Source of the DNA: Phytophthora quininea
Lineage: Eukaryota; Oomycota; Peronosporomycetes; Peronosporales; Peronosporaceae
Reading direction: 5' to 3'
Assembly (NCBI GenBank): GCA_011947345.1
Contig: JAAVTG010000672.1
Span: 248,001 to 312,000 of the forward strand
DNA: 64,000 nucleotides
The position numbers and the translations under genes are program-made. Positions 38,725 to 51,383 of the stretch are shown piece by piece (the stretch's first letter is position 1; each line of letters begins with the position of its first letter). The notes under the pieces are model-generated. The model saw only the letters and a list, made by a program, of their open reading frames with translations, made no database searches and was not told where the DNA came from.

Positions 38725-41098
38725 TCATGCCAAATAATTGTACATCTGGGCGTTGTTGGGGTCGCGCTCGAGGTATTCTCTGTCGATCAAGCTCTCGATA
38801 CGGCGCTTAATATCGGCAGCCTTCGCGGGGAAGCGAACTTGCGTGAAGATCTCCGTCATTAGGAGGGCGTGCGACAGCTTCTTGCGCGCCTTCATGATAC
38901 GTACGATAGCTGCGTCCACCTGGTACTGGCGGTCTCTGAATACGCGCTCATGTGTGTCTTCGTTCTCCTTTTGGTCTCCTTCATCTGGATGGAGTTGATC
39001 TTGATGCGAACTAACTGGTTCGAGAAAGTTTTGTTGAACTCGAAGGTGTCGTCGTCGTTCACATCCTTTCCCCTTGGGTTCTTCTGCAGCACGCGCACTT
39101 TTCCGCATGCAAGCGATTGCAATGTCCGTCGAAGCTCGCCATCTTCGATGCTTGTCTGCTCTTTGATCTCCTTGAACCCCAACGAGTCTGTACTATTAAA
39201 GCACAGCAGCACTACAGTCTGATACAGAGACACTACCAGCTCTTTTCTACCAGACGGGAATTGAGCCTTCACCACACACTGCGCAAGCGAGTGCTGCCAC
39301 TGCAGCTGCCGCCCTTGGTACTTGGACGAGTAAAACTTGTCAAAAATATCCTTCAAAGGAACCAGCGAAGCCGGCAGGTTGATCTCAACAGCAGCGTAAG
39401 GAGGCCAAAAGCCAGTGGTGAGTACTTGGACTTGCATGTGTGGGATGCCACGGTCTGCTAAGCCTTCCAGCGCAGTCCTGCTGGCCGCGTGCTGCTGGAA
39501 CTGCGTCATCACGTTTTGAGAGAGATCAATGTCCTTAAACATACCTTCCAACTATGAAACCGTGCATCAAACAACAAGTATCAGTGATTCATGGACACAA
39601 CAATATTCTTGGCAATGAGCACGCACCTTATTTGTAAAGGAGCTGCCACACTCTGTCTTCAGCTTAGACAGCATAAGTTTTTCCAGATCAAAGGAAGCAC
39701 TCTTGCCGACCAACAATCGCTTTGCCAGGTCTTTCTTGTAGAAAGCTTCGAACACATCCTTGCCTTGGATGTACCTGAAGATGACCATAACACGATCCAA
39801 AAGACTCTCCACTTCCGCCTCCGAGCCTCCCTTATTGCCCGTTCGCAGCTTCGAGTCGACAAACTTCGCCACAAGTTCCGCTGGACGATTCGCCCGCACG
39901 TTAATGGCGTTCTCCATGGCCGACTTCATCGCGAAAGAAAAGTCCGAGTTGGCCTGGAACGAGTCGCTTAGCACCGTGTCCAAGTCGGCCTTGAGCTTTA
40001 GAACCTTTTCTACAAACGTTTTCTCTTGCTTGTCGTCCATGACCAGTTTGGACACGTTCTTTTGGATATAGTTCGAGAACGCGTTTTTCAAGTCCGTGAT
40101 CGCGTCCACCTTAGCGAAAAGAGCGTACATTCGCTTCAAGTCGTCGGTTTTGCGTTCCTCCATGAGGTTTTCAAACCCTCTCTCAAGTAGTGTTGCTACA
40201 TGAGGCTTCAGTAGCTTGCTTTCTACCACTGTGATCAACTGTTTCTTCGTAGACACGTCTAGGTAGTGAATCACACGCTCGTTTTCTTCGTGCAGCCGCT
40301 TTTCAACATGCAGCAAGAACTGCGAGACGCTGGCCGACTCGACAGTGGTGGCTCCTTCTTGCAAGTAGAATCTCTCCGAGGCCGTCAAGAAGGGCGTCTC
40401 AAAATCTGCGTGGTACAACTGCAGGGACAGCAGCATCCTCAGCAACGCGTAGAGATAGCTGCGATTGATCGCTTCGCCTTTGCGTTCGTGTTCGACCAGC
40501 TCCAGCAGTGCGTCAATCAGCTTCGTCTCCAGCGGTTTGCGCTGCACCAAATTATCCCGCACTAGATTCAGCCCCATGTCCCAAATGGATGCAATATGGG
40601 GAGTCTGCATCACGTAGGTCCTGTCCAAGTACAAGAAGATGGTGCGAATGACCAGCATGTCCTCGCAGTGGTCCTCCCACATCTTGTGCACTTCCTGCAG
40701 GAACAGATCCATGTCTCCAGTAGTGTACTGAGTTAAGTTGTCCACGCGCTGCTTGATATGCAGCGCGCAGGTCTCCTCCAGGCGAGTGTACAGTCTCGCC
40801 GCCATCTTCCACGTGCACATGTCCTCCACAGAGCGGTAAAGTTCCTCTCGACTAAGTACGGACGTCTGCTTGGCGTGTACGGCCTGCACGGCGGCCTGTA
40901 GCTTGGTCCACGTGTCCTGCTCGAAGCGCTCGGGCAGCTGAGGCCGCACTTTGAAAGGTTTGATGGTCATCTTTTCTTCTTGGCGCCGAGCTTCAGACCG
41001 GCGCTGCTGCTGCCGCTGTTGCTGCGCTCCTGCTTACGACCGACGCTTGAGAAGCCTGTGCGGCCGTTGGAGCCGGTGGAGAGGCCCGTAGACGCCAT
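38725..41098 (-). CDS. CUL4: Cullin-4, scaffold of CRL4 ubiquitin ligases
   Basis: The protein starts at ATG 41,098 ([19 protein letters not shown]), reaches the cullin N-terminal repeats at [20 protein letters not shown] and runs through the cullin homology domain ([20 protein letters not shown]). It joins across an intron at 39,626-39,552 to [18 protein letters not shown], then [19 protein letters not shown], and ends with the neddylation domain ([20 protein letters not shown]) and [13 protein letters not shown] then YNYLA. The acceptor Lys for NEDD8 is in [11 protein letters not shown]4 binds DDB1 through its N terminus and RBX1 through its C terminus to ubiquitinate DNA-repair and cell-cycle substrates. 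Two one-base gaps, both in A runs (near 38,969 and 40,972), break the frame and are read as sequencing errors because both sides match the family exactly. Confidence 0.93.
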
Positions 41099-41286
41099 GG
41101 AAGTCTGGGGAGAGCTGGGCTGCGGGCTTCCTTGGACTTCCTGCTGTGATGAAGAGTGAATGTTGGATCCCGTTAACTTACTGTATTAAGTTGACGTGGT
41201 CAAATTAAGTTTACATGGTCCACATTGACATCTGGCACGCTGTGTGGAGCGGAGTGCAACTTGAAGATTGACAAGACCTCCCTGCC

Positions 41287-43370
41287 ATGAGCTCCGCACC
41301 GCAAGATGACGACGCCCGCGGTCTCCTCCGTGTAGCGACGACGGGTCCTGGCAAGACGGCCTTCGATTATCCTGACTGTGGCTTGCAATTTTCGTCCCGC
41401 TTCGACGGGGGCAACATGGCCAGCGTGCAGCAGTCGCCGTCGGGAGCGTTCCACGTTGACGTGGCCGAAGACGCGACAGCGTTCGGCATCTCCACGGGCT
41501 ACTCGACATGGTTCTACTTTGAAGTGGAACGAGGGTCGATGCAGTGCAACAAACAGAGCAGAAGTAGCAAAGAAGTGCAATTGGTGCTAGCCAATCTCAA
41601 TCCCCAGCGAGGACTGTACAAGAATGGATACACTGTCATGTACAGCTCTGTGGATGGAGAACAAGCAACGACAACTTCATCGTGTGTGTTTCAAGATGAG
41701 AAGAAATGGGCAAGACTACCGACTCCACTCACATTCGAGAAGTACGTGGTTTCTGTAGATCAAACTGATTCACAAGTAAAAGAGGCCTCGGCCATTTCAG
41801 ATACTGAAGAGCTGCAACAATGTGAAGAAGGAGGAGAAAGCGGACAGGAGGCTGATGGGCCTGATGTGGCTTTCGTGAATGGTGCAAATGCTTCAGGAAC
41901 TGCTGCAAAGCCGAAGCAGGAAACCAAGATCCGAGTATCGTTCACCTACCAGTTTAAGTACCCCCACGAACGCGTGCGCTTTGCGTTTTGTTATCCGTAC
42001 ACATACGCGCGGGTCCAAGAAGAATTGAGGATCATGGACAAGAGGTTTGCAAGTGCGGCGACTACAGGTGGGAATGACCCAGAGAAGAAATCAACAGGCA
42101 TTTACTATCACCGTGAACTCTTGACGCGATCGCTCGAAGGTTTACGCGTGGATCTGATAACGATTTCTTCGTATAATGGTATAATGGCGACGCGAGAACC
42201 TGCGCGGAGAAAGCTGCAAACACCGCCATCGGAAGGCGCTTTTCGGTTTGATCCCAAGCAAAAGAAGATGGTGATTATCTCTGCTCGAGTGCATGCCGCA
42301 GAAACGCCAGCCAACTTTATGCTAGATGGGATGCTTCAGCTGCTGCTTCATCCTACAGACCCGAGTGCAATTGCGCTGCGTCAACATTTCGTGTTCAAGA
42401 TCATCCCGATGCTGAATCCTGACGGTGTGTGTCAAGGCTTCTATCGCACAGATACCCGTGGAGTCAATTTGAATCGAGTGTATGAAAATCCGCAGCTCGA
42501 AGTTGCACCAACTGTGTTCTCATTAAAAGAACTTGTACTCGAATATGTGGACAATTATGGCGGGGTCAACTCAGCGTCTGCACAAGATAATGTGGTATAC
42601 TTGGATTTACACGCCCATGCCAATCGCAGAGGTTGCTTTGTATTCGGGAATAACCACCTTCCAGATACCCAATTGGAGTTGAACAATGTAGCTTTGGACG
42701 CTGCAATGGCTCGTCAAGTTCGGACGCAGCTCTTCGCTCGACTAGTTAGTTTGCACACGCCCTTCTTCGACTACATGGCGTGTGCTTTCGACAAGGAAAA
42801 TATGTCCAAGCACGACCTGCGCGATAACAATAACGCGACGACATCTCGACAAGGCTCGAGTCGCGTCGCGCTGTATCGAGCCACCGGGTTGACGTACGTG
42901 TACACGATCGAGTGCAACTACAACGAAGGTCGTCGTAACCTTCGTGCTTCATCATTAGTGGCATCGCCGTCGTCGCCTGCTGTGGCTTTCTCGTTCAGTG
43001 GTGACCCATTGAAGCGCTGCTGCAGCTCGAAGAGCCCAGTGAAGCGAGTCCAGCCGGAAGAAGTGCAACAAATAGCAAGACTGGTGGCCCTACGAGCGGC
43101 ACTCGACTGTACCACAAGTACTCTCCTGCCGAATGGAAGGACGTGGGCATTGGTGCTCTTGGTGCCTTGCTGGATTTGTTTGAGCTGCCTGGTGGAGGGC
43201 AGAGAGTGGAGAAATCTCCGTTTCGATCTCGCGATGGTATTTGCAAGAACCTATTAGCGGAGATCAAAGCCTCAGTGACAGGCGAAGGAGCTGTGTTGGT
43301 GAAGACAACAAAGATGATCAAGCAGAAATCAAAGGCGGCGGTGAAGCAGCAAATCAAAGCGAGAGCGTAG
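41287..43370 (+). CDS. Cytosolic carboxypeptidase, CCP5/AGBL5-like (M14)
   Basis: Single exon of about 695 residues. An N-terminal beta domain (STWFYFEVERGS, FCYPYTYARVQEELR) precedes an M14 zinc carboxypeptidase core. ARVHAAETPANF gives the zinc ligands His and Glu, NPDGVCQGFYRTDTRGVNLN gives the substrate-binding Arg and N-R, VYLDLHAHANRRGCF gives the third zinc ligand His, and YVYTIECNYNEG the catalytic Glu. CCP enzymes trim glutamates from tubulin tails; the CCP5 type removes branch-point glutamate, which fits a flagellated organism. An acidic insert (about residues 165-200) is extra. A missing C in the CCC run at about 43,004 shifts the frame; with it the protein runs on through KYSPAEWKDVGIGALGALLD to a Lys-rich end at 43,370. 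The region is divergently placed with cullin-4, about 190 bp apart. Confidence 0.88.
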
Positions 43371-43658
43371 TGGGCGCACAAGGAAATCGAGGTGGTTGAG
43401 TTGGTCAAGGTCGCACTCGAAGTGTGTGTTTTACGAAAGAGCTCTGCTAAGAACTGCAGTTTGTATTTTGATTCCATGACTAGAGAGTACCTGTTGTGGG
43501 TCGCTGACAGCTGCTGAAGTGCCTACAACTCTGCTTCTTGATCGCGCCAGTGCTTCATAAACTACCGCCAAGTTGAAGTGCATCCCGTATTTTACACGCT
43601 TGTTGCAGTTGACCGCCATACTTTACGAGCCAACCTCATTCGACAATTCGCCTCGAAG

Positions 43659-46025
43659 ATGCCGCAGCTCCAGCTCCAAGTCGTGCACTGCCCCGATAAG
43701 ATCTCCGCCTTCATCTCCGATTTCCTAGCCGTCGACTGCACCCTCCACCACGCCGTGGAGCTTAGTCGCGTGGGCTCCGTGGACCTGCTGGAGCTTGTCT
43801 GGCAGCGCAGCCATCGCGATGCTCAAAGCGGCCGCTGGTCGGTGGCTCAGCTGCTACAGAGCGAGCTCCACTACAACCGGTGGGAGTTCTCTCGCGCTCT
43901 GCTGGCGGCTGTGCGTCGCTCCGACCCGGTGCTCATCCAGTGGGTGCTGAGTCACTTCCCCACGCTGCCAGTAACACAGGAAGTGCTGCTAGAGGCTGCC
44001 AAGAAGGGGCTTCAAATTTTCTTTGAGCTACTAGAGCAAGATACAGCTCGTGGAGCTGTCGACTGGACCGGGGAGTTGGAGTTTCAGACACCAACAAGGC
44101 CAAGAGTTGTCGACGTGCATGCTCTTAGGGCTCTGGGCTTCGACGATGAGGATAACGACGACGGTCTCGAAGCAGACCTCGGTCCCAAGAAACCGCATCG
44201 GTCTCCACTATTTGATAGGGAGGCGCTCATGAGAGAAGATAATTACGTGTTCAGGACCAAGCCCCGTGGACGGAGTGTCCCTCGAGTCAACAGCCCAGGA
44301 GATCGCTACGCGTTATGGAACGTGCGAGTCACAAGGCAAGATGATGATGAAGAAGAAAGACGAGATGCACGCAACCAAATATTGGCGGGGGCAGCCGACA
44401 AGAAGCACTGGGGTTTAGTTCGGTGGCTGGACGCACGAGTGAGTACTCGTGAATCAAGACGAACAGACAGAGATCTTGTAAATCATGCCTTTGAGCAACA
44501 CAACTTTGAGCAGCTCAAATGGCTGCTCCAGAGGGGCTACAGAGTGCAAAACTTGGGGTTCGATCCATGAAGCGATGAAGAGTGGCGAGTTCGGTCCGAG
44601 ATCGTACGCTTTGTGATCGAAGGGGGTCACGACACAACCGAAAGGACTGCGACGATTATGTTGGACGACGCGGCAAAGCATGGCGACATGGAGTTTGTTC
44701 AATGGTTGCTGCTGAACCATGTGGTGCCGATGGACAGATTCGAAAAGGAATATACTTATGAGTGTATCTTGAAGTCTGCGGCCAAGCATGGACATCTGCA
44801 GGTGGTGCGGTGGCTGCTTGGTCGAATGGCGAGGATTGGATTGGCTAAAGGTCCGTGTAATGCCATGTTTGCTGCAGCGGAAGGAGGAAGTCTCGGTGTG
44901 GTGGAGTGGCTATACGAGCAGCACTCGGAGGATGCAACGGAAGACCTTTTCCAAGATCAACCGGATGATCCCGATAACAGCGTGGATTTCTTCCCTTACA
45001 CGGTCCTCGACGCTGCAGCCAAGAATGGCCACCTCGACGTGCTTCAATTCCTGGGTCACATTGATCGCTTGATGCGCAGAAAGCGCAAGGATCGAGGTGG
45101 AGAAGTACGTGAAGGTCTGCACTGCACGACAATGGCCATGGATGCCGCTGCTGAAGCTGGTCACCTCGATGTTGTCAAGTGGCTGCACGAGAATCGTCCC
45201 GAAGGCTGCACCACAAAAGCGATGGATCGAGCTGCGGCACAGGGTCATCTGGAAGTGGTCAAGTGGCTTCACGAGAACCGCTCGGAAGGCTGCACAACTT
45301 CGGCGATGGACTGCGCTGCGTTCATGCAATTTCACGATACGTCTTTCCACATTATCACGCCGTCGTGCTGTGCTGACAAGGAACCGGACTCGTTCTCTGA
45401 GAACCAACTCGCGGTTCTCGAGTACCTCCGCGCCAATCGATCGGAAGGTTGCACAATGGCTGCCATGGAGGGTGCTGTCGCTCTTGGCAACCTCGAAGTC
45501 GTGCGGTGGCTGCACGAGAATACGACTGCGACCTGCACAACAAAGGCTATGGATGACGCTGCGGGTCTAGGACGGCTGGACCTGGTGAAATATCTGCACG
45601 AAAACCGCGCTGAGGGATGCACGGCACACGCCATGAACAGCGCCGCAGCCAACGGCCATTTGGACGTGGTGAAGTGGTTGCATGAGAATCTCTCGGAAGG
45701 TTGCGTGGCGACAGCAGTGGAGGCTGCCGCCGGCATGGCGTCTTCGCAGCACAACCATTTGAGAATGCTTCAGTGGTTGCTCTCTAGAGATAGCAACGAG
45801 GTCCGTCTCATTTCCGCCATGGGGCGAGCTCTTCTGGCGATGAATTTCGAGGTGGCGCTCTTCTTGCACGCACAGCACCCAACGTATTGCCACATCGCCA
45901 CGCTACGGCGAATCCGAGTCGGCTTGAGTCAACAAAAGCGATGGCTTCCTGCATGCAGAATCATTTTTGCCTGGTTTGATGAGAACTACCTGCCACGTGC
46001 TGGGCAAACCGAACGTGCGTGTTGA
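43659..46025 (+). CDS. Ankyrin-repeat protein with one in-frame TGA
   Basis: Frame from the ATG at 43,659 (PQLQLQVVHCPDKI) to 46,025, with a single in-frame TGA at 44,568-44,570 between LQRGYRVQNLGFDP and SDEEWRVRSEIVRFVIEGG. The N-terminal third has loose helical repeats. The rest has oomycete-type ankyrin units such as GHLDVVKWLHENR-x-EGCTTKAMD-x-AA, at least eight of them. One unit is interrupted by a Ser/Cys-rich insert (HDTSFHIITPSCCADKE). An upstream in-frame ATG exists at 43,578. Ankyrin arrays bind proteins; the partner is unknown. The TGA is also present in the inverted copy at 51-53 kb, so it is not a base-calling error. Either it predates the duplication, the stop is read through, or the gene is two proteins. 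Confidence 0.75.
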
Positions 46026-46173
46026 TGATCGAGTCCGTAGTTCACGTTGGATATCGAAGTATCGTCCAAGTTGCACGTTGCTATTCAAATACATCATCTA
46101 CTACCGGTAGTAGATGTTTGGAGCGAGCGAATGGTATTTTATGAAACAGAAAATATTTTATTTGGTGGGAAGT

Positions 46174-49100
46174 CTACGAGGAGATAACAATCTCCTCCAT
46201 GAGTGTGAGGTTTCTAGCAATACCCTCTGCTCCACTCACAAGGCAGTTGAGCAACAAGAGCTCTTCCATCGTAACGCGCTTGAAGCGATGACCTTCCATA
46301 AGCCACTCGACATAAGCAGACTTCATCTGTGCTGCAATGTCGCTTGTAGAGAAGTCCTCCACGTTCAGCACGTCGTGCTTGCGGCGAATGGGCGAGGTCA
46401 TCAAGGTCGACGAGCGTCGCATTCCTTGGGAGATTTTCTTCGGTGTGTTTTGGGCAGATGACGCAGCACTCGTGACTCGGCCAGCCTTCTTCGGTGTGGA
46501 CACATTTAACATGCTACCAGTGATGTTGGCGATGCCTGTCCCGTTCGAAGATGTAATACTGCAGCTCGGGCGACGAGAACTAACTTGGCTGTCCTCGTTG
46601 ATGCTCGTGAGCGCCGACTTGAGACCTGCTGACTTGGGCTTTCGGCGGTGGTACACTTCCACCTCAAGTTTGAGTCCGTCCTCGAGGGCTGCCATGAATT
46701 CCTCAAATGACACTTTGCCACTGCAGTCCTTGTCGACCACTTCCATGAAGTCGGCCACGTATTTGGTGATTTCCTCGTGCTTCACAGCACCTGACTGGGA
46801 GAAGATGGTCTCCAACATGACCGCCACTTCGTCAGCGTCAATCTCTCCACTGCAGTCTTTGTCTGCAACTCGGAAAGCTTCCTTCATCTGCATGAAGATT
46901 GCCGTCTGGTCTGGATCAGAGTACAGGAACGACTCGCCGAAAAGCATCTGCAGGGTGTTGAAGGTATCCCCACAGAAGACAAGAACTGGTTGCTGGCCAA
47001 CTGCCACTCCGAGTGGGTTGTTTTGCCACCGTTCGTGTCGAAGTACCGCGCGCTCTCAGTCTCCATGTTGCGGATATCAACGGCGTTTGTTTGAGCCAAA
47101 TGCTGCTGGACTCTGTAGTTGTACCACCGGATGAGCTTGAACAGCAGGTTGTTGTTGTTAAGCAACCTCTTGTTGCTGTCCAGCACAGACTCATACTTCT
47201 GCTTTGAAAAAGCGGGCCGCCATAACTGAGGTTCGGCTTCTGCCTCCTTCAGCAGCGCCTGCTGATCGACGATCTGCGCCGGGATTTGTACCTGCAAGAT
47301 CTCTTTCACCTCGTCCATCGTCTCTTTTAGCATCTCGGCAGAGCTCGAAAGGTGGTGGCCGAACAAAATCTCGAAAGCCTTTTGCTGCAGCTTGAGCGTT
47401 TGTTGGATGTTCTTGCGCAACAAACTAGTAGCGCTCTCAGGACACATCATCATTTCCACCACAATGAACAGCACCAGACCCACTGAAGTCTGCGCGAGAC
47501 TCGAGTAGGAGCTGATGGCGATTGTGGACGAACTGTCCGAGCCGTCTGTATAGCAGACGTCGGACTGGCGAAGCAGAACGCCGGCAGAAATGAAAGCAGA
47601 CACCACACCAGCGTACGAGCTGTAGCCGCCGACGAACTTCACGTACATGGAGAATCCCACCCAGATGAACAGCACGACAAGGGGCAGCATGACGTTCAGA
47701 AAGCTCGGGTCGCAGATCTGCGAGAAGAAGAACTGGAACACCGACGGCACCACACTACCGGCAACAACACCACCGACTCGATTCACCGTCACACTGAATG
47801 AACCTCCGATGTGGTTCCCCATCACGTAAGCGACTGCAGCTGGCGTCGTACTGCTGAAGTCGTAGACGTACACGGCCAGGAAGATACCCAAGACGATGGC
47901 CACCGAGACTCGGGCAGCTTCGAGAATGCGTCCTCGCGTGTACTGGTTGAAATCGAAGAAGTGCTTGATCGACGAGATGATGAAGGACCGAGCTCGTCGA
48001 CTGCCGTCAAAGTCCTTCTTGTTGTGGGTCTCTTCGAACTCGATCAAGGTGCTGCAGAACGAGTTGAGTGAGAACAGGAACAGATTCAGCGGTACGTTGC
48101 CTTCCACGTCTTTGAGTTTGATACTTGGCGCCTGGAGCAGTCGGTTTTGGGTCTCTCGGTAGTGGCGGAGTGTGCTCTCCATTTGGACCTGCAGCTTGTG
48201 AGTCGCTAGCAGTTCCAGTTGTTCGGTCGACGCATGAACTTCTGCAGCGATCTCATTGAGCAAGTCCCCGGAGCGCATCTGGATAATGTAGATCTCACGC
48301 TGGAGAACCTTCATGTACTTGAAGTGAAGATCGTCGTATTGCTCCAGCTGCATGGCGTTGTTGAGCGACCGCAGGTCGGAAATGAGCGAGCCCACCAGTT
48401 GGACGTATCCCTTGACGACGGAGCGGTTGAACTTGAACATAAAGTGGAAACCAAAGAGCTGTTCCCACCAGACATTCTCCAGCAGGTCCTTCATGCGTCT
48501 GTACCGAGCGCTGGCGAGCTCAAACTTGCGGTTTAGCTTCAGTTTGAGGAAGTTCATGTGATCCACGTTCTTGTTCTTGAAGCAGTACGAGTCGACAATG
48601 ACGTTCAGCAGGTCCAAGATGTCTTCGGACGCCTGCTTGGTTTCCTCTCGCAACTTCTTGATGGCAAAGATCGGGTACGGGATGAACATGATCAGCAACG
48701 AAATGAGCGTGCCGACGAAGCCAACGAGGAAGTACATGGCCAGGTTGTTGAGGATGTTGCTAGTGTCGAAATAGTCATCTCCCGTAGCTTTGAGCTTGGA
48801 AAAGTCTAACGGATCGGCGGGGTTGATGATTGTCAGAGCTGCAAAAGCAAAAAAAAAGAGTTAGGACTCTGAACATGATCAACGCTTTCTCGCGTCAACT
48901 TACTGAAGTAAAGGTTGTTGGCCAGAGCGAACTTCTTGGTGTTGCTTTCCAGTGGCATCAACAGAACGGCGACAATGAACAGGATCATCCATGGCAGCAC
49001 CGTGTAGAAGTTGTGAGAGTTGACCCAGTACGATGACGATCCAAACGACTTGGTGATCTCAAAGTAGCCGTCGTACGGGTCCTCAGCGTTCTCGTTGAAT

Positions 49101-49741
49101 GTGCGCACGTCGATCGAGTAAAAGAGAATGAGGTTGTACACGAGCGCCATGCCCACACCGTAGAACGCTTGGCACACTTGAGTTAGAGTGGCGCCCACAT
49201 TCTTGCCCGTGGAGAAGATGACCGCCACGGCACAGTAGCTGAGACCACCGAGATAGTACCATTCCGGAAAGAAGAACCACTTTTGTCGTGCGCAACGCTG
49301 GGGTCGTAGCCCGGGTCGCGTGTTTGGATGAAAGAGGCAACAATTACACCGCAGGCAACACGCAGGGACAGCTCGGCGTTGAAGCGGAACTCAGCTGCAA
49401 AACCAGACAAGTCAGCTATATCTTTCTACTGAAGGTCGTCGTGGAGCACGTACAGGAGAACATGTGCTGCTTCAGCTTCTTCTTCTGGTCGTTGTTCATG
49501 TCAATTCGCAAGTTGGCGCCCTTGTCGTTGAAATCTTCGCTGCCGACAGTGCCGGCGCGAACCCGCACATGCGGAGGGCTCGCCAATTCGTCGTAGGCCT
49601 CGTCATTAAGAGGCACCATCGTGATCCTGAACGAATCAAAGACACAGTGAGCTTCATGACAACACGACGGATGCTTGGCAAGACACAAAGATGCACGCAC
49701 TCTTTGTCGGAGATGTTGAGCTGACGCTTGTTCAGAGGCAT
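46174..49741 (-). CDS. FUSC/ALMT-like membrane protein fused to EF-hands
   Basis: Exons on the minus strand: a short first exon (PLNKRQLNISDKE) at 49,741, one with PLNDEAYDELASPP, and a third with six probable membrane helices (VACGVIVASFIQTRD, WYYLGGLSYCAVAV, NFYTVLPWMILFIVAVLLMP). The last exons start near 48,838. A long cytosolic helical domain and a second six-helix block follow (ARVSVAIVLGIFLAVYVYDF, VGGVVAGSVVPSVFQFFFSQ), as in fusaric-acid-resistance-type and aluminium-activated-malate transporters. After LFGESFLYSDPDQT come two EF-hands with loops DKDCSGEIDADE and DKDCSGKVSFEE, then a Ser/Thr/Pro-rich tail. This suggests an organic-anion channel or exporter gated by calcium. Frame gaps at 49,282 (T run) and 46,968 (C run) are read as sequencing errors; the second lies just before the EF-hand part. 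Confidence 0.82.
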
Positions 49742-51383
49742 GGTGGCGACGACAAACCTCGCTGCTTTTGACCTCACGACCACCGATGGCAAGCACCTCG
49801 GATCTTACCCGGATGCCTATCCTCCGTCCCGCAAATGCAAAAGTGGCGTGGTGGTGGGGAGAGCGCAAATCGAGCAACGTGTTCGGGGCTTTTCTACCCG
49901 CTGGACGGTCAAACACTCGAATTCGAGCAAGAAATGCGACGGAAGAGGCCGCTGTCAGCGTCGCTGAGCCATCGGTTGCTGATCTCGTGATCACCAGAGC
50001 TCGTCCATTCATCCACACCCTCTGCACGTGGCGGGGGAGGTGTCGGTCGTGCCATTTGGCGAGCCCTACACGCCTCCATATGGACGAGTCGCACCAAAGT
50101 TGTCTTCCAGCTGGATCGCTTTCGTCACTTTCGCGGTGCCGGCCGCGATCCAAACGTGGTGCCGCGAGATCAACGGCACCGCCACGGCAGCGATGTCCGT
50201 CGATGCAACGTGGAGATGCTGCTGGTTGAGACGGTTCGTCAATTCGGTGCGCCGTTGTCGCCTCGAATCGTGTCCTCGTTGGCGGATTTTAGTCGAGAGG
50301 CTTCCCGTTATCTGCGCTCTAAATTTTGCTCTTGATATTGAGCGTGTTGGTCTATCCATTGCCGGTGCCTTGAGCTCAACGTTGTGGTCATTCCTACTCG
50401 TCTCGTAACGCCGAGCAGAGCATCTGGCACCACAAAATGTGGCGCGACTGCCAGTTTGAAGCTCCGTCTTGCCAAGCGCCTGCAGCAGGCGGATCCGGAT
50501 CTTCACCTTGCGCACCACCACCGTCGATGTCGCAGAGCACTAGCAAAGCCCAACGTGAGGAAGTTTTCCAGTCGAGGAAAGGATTGACCGACACTTGGTC
50601 ACTTGCGTCATGACGAGCTGGCCCCCGGTCCCTCGATTTGACTCCTGCAGCTCGTCAAATGGGCGTGGATAAGCCAGCACTAGAGCACTTGGATTCTTGC
50701 GCGAGTCACCGGAGCGGTCAAAGTGCCAACGTGCAATTGCGCCGCGCAGTCTGCGGGCCCCGGTTTGGATGTCTACGGTACTCTGCGACGCGATAGTATC
50801 ATGTGTCCATCTGAGCCCAAGCAACCATCTGAAGCAGAGGAATGGGCTGTCTGAAGCACTTCGCAACGGCCATGGCGGAACAGCAGCTTGCTTTGCTAAC
50901 TTCTCATTTGAACAGAAAGCAACGAAAAAGACCTTGTTGTCCACAATCTTGAAGACATAGTTGAATTACCGGCATCTTGCGATGATTGGAGCCACCGGCA
51001 TCTTGCGATGATTGGAGCCACCGGCATGAAGCAGTAGATCCACCAGACTTGCACGTGGCTGTAGAATTCAGCCGTTCCCCTACAACGGCGAGCGGCACTG
51101 TAGACTACAGTGTAGTACGGCATTCAAGCAACCACCAAATTGTTGTACTCTATCGGTCAGAAAGTGCTGCCCGGTGGACGACGCTAAAGAAATTCGGATC
51201 GTTAGTCGACGTGGGCCATCCCCATGGACTTGACTGATAAGTGACGATCAACAACTAAACTTTCCAAGCGAGAAAGTAGTTTTCGCGCTAACTCGTCAAA
51301 TTTTCGCACAGGGCGCCCTTTGTGCCTTCAAACGATCAAGCAATCCAGATTCAACACTGTTTTGAGCTGCATCATCGATCGTT
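49742..51383. other. No firm gene; unassigned plus-strand frame
   Basis: A plus-strand frame from about 50,000 to 50,330 has protein-like content (TSRTKVVFQLDRFRHFRG, NVEMLLVETVRQFGAPLSPR, VSSLADFSREASRYLRSK) but no recognised domain and no clear start. Overlapping frames occur on the minus strand. A 26-bp tandem repeat lies at 50,968-51,027. Confidence 0.35.
50968..51027. repeat. 26-bp direct tandem repeat, 2.3 copies
   Basis: The unit ACCGGCATCTTGCGATGATT plus GGAGCC occurs twice in exact copies (50,968-50,993 and 50,994-51,019), followed by eight bases of a third. Confidence 0.95.

Noticed and set aside
38725..41098. Cullin-4 as two or three partial genes
   Set aside because: The parts join exactly once one A is added at each of two A runs, and one normal intron explains the third gap.
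49416..50153. Minus-strand frame of 245 residues upstream of the FUSC gene
   Set aside because: It runs through the first intron and 5' region of that gene in the wrong phase, and most of it has no protein-like pattern.
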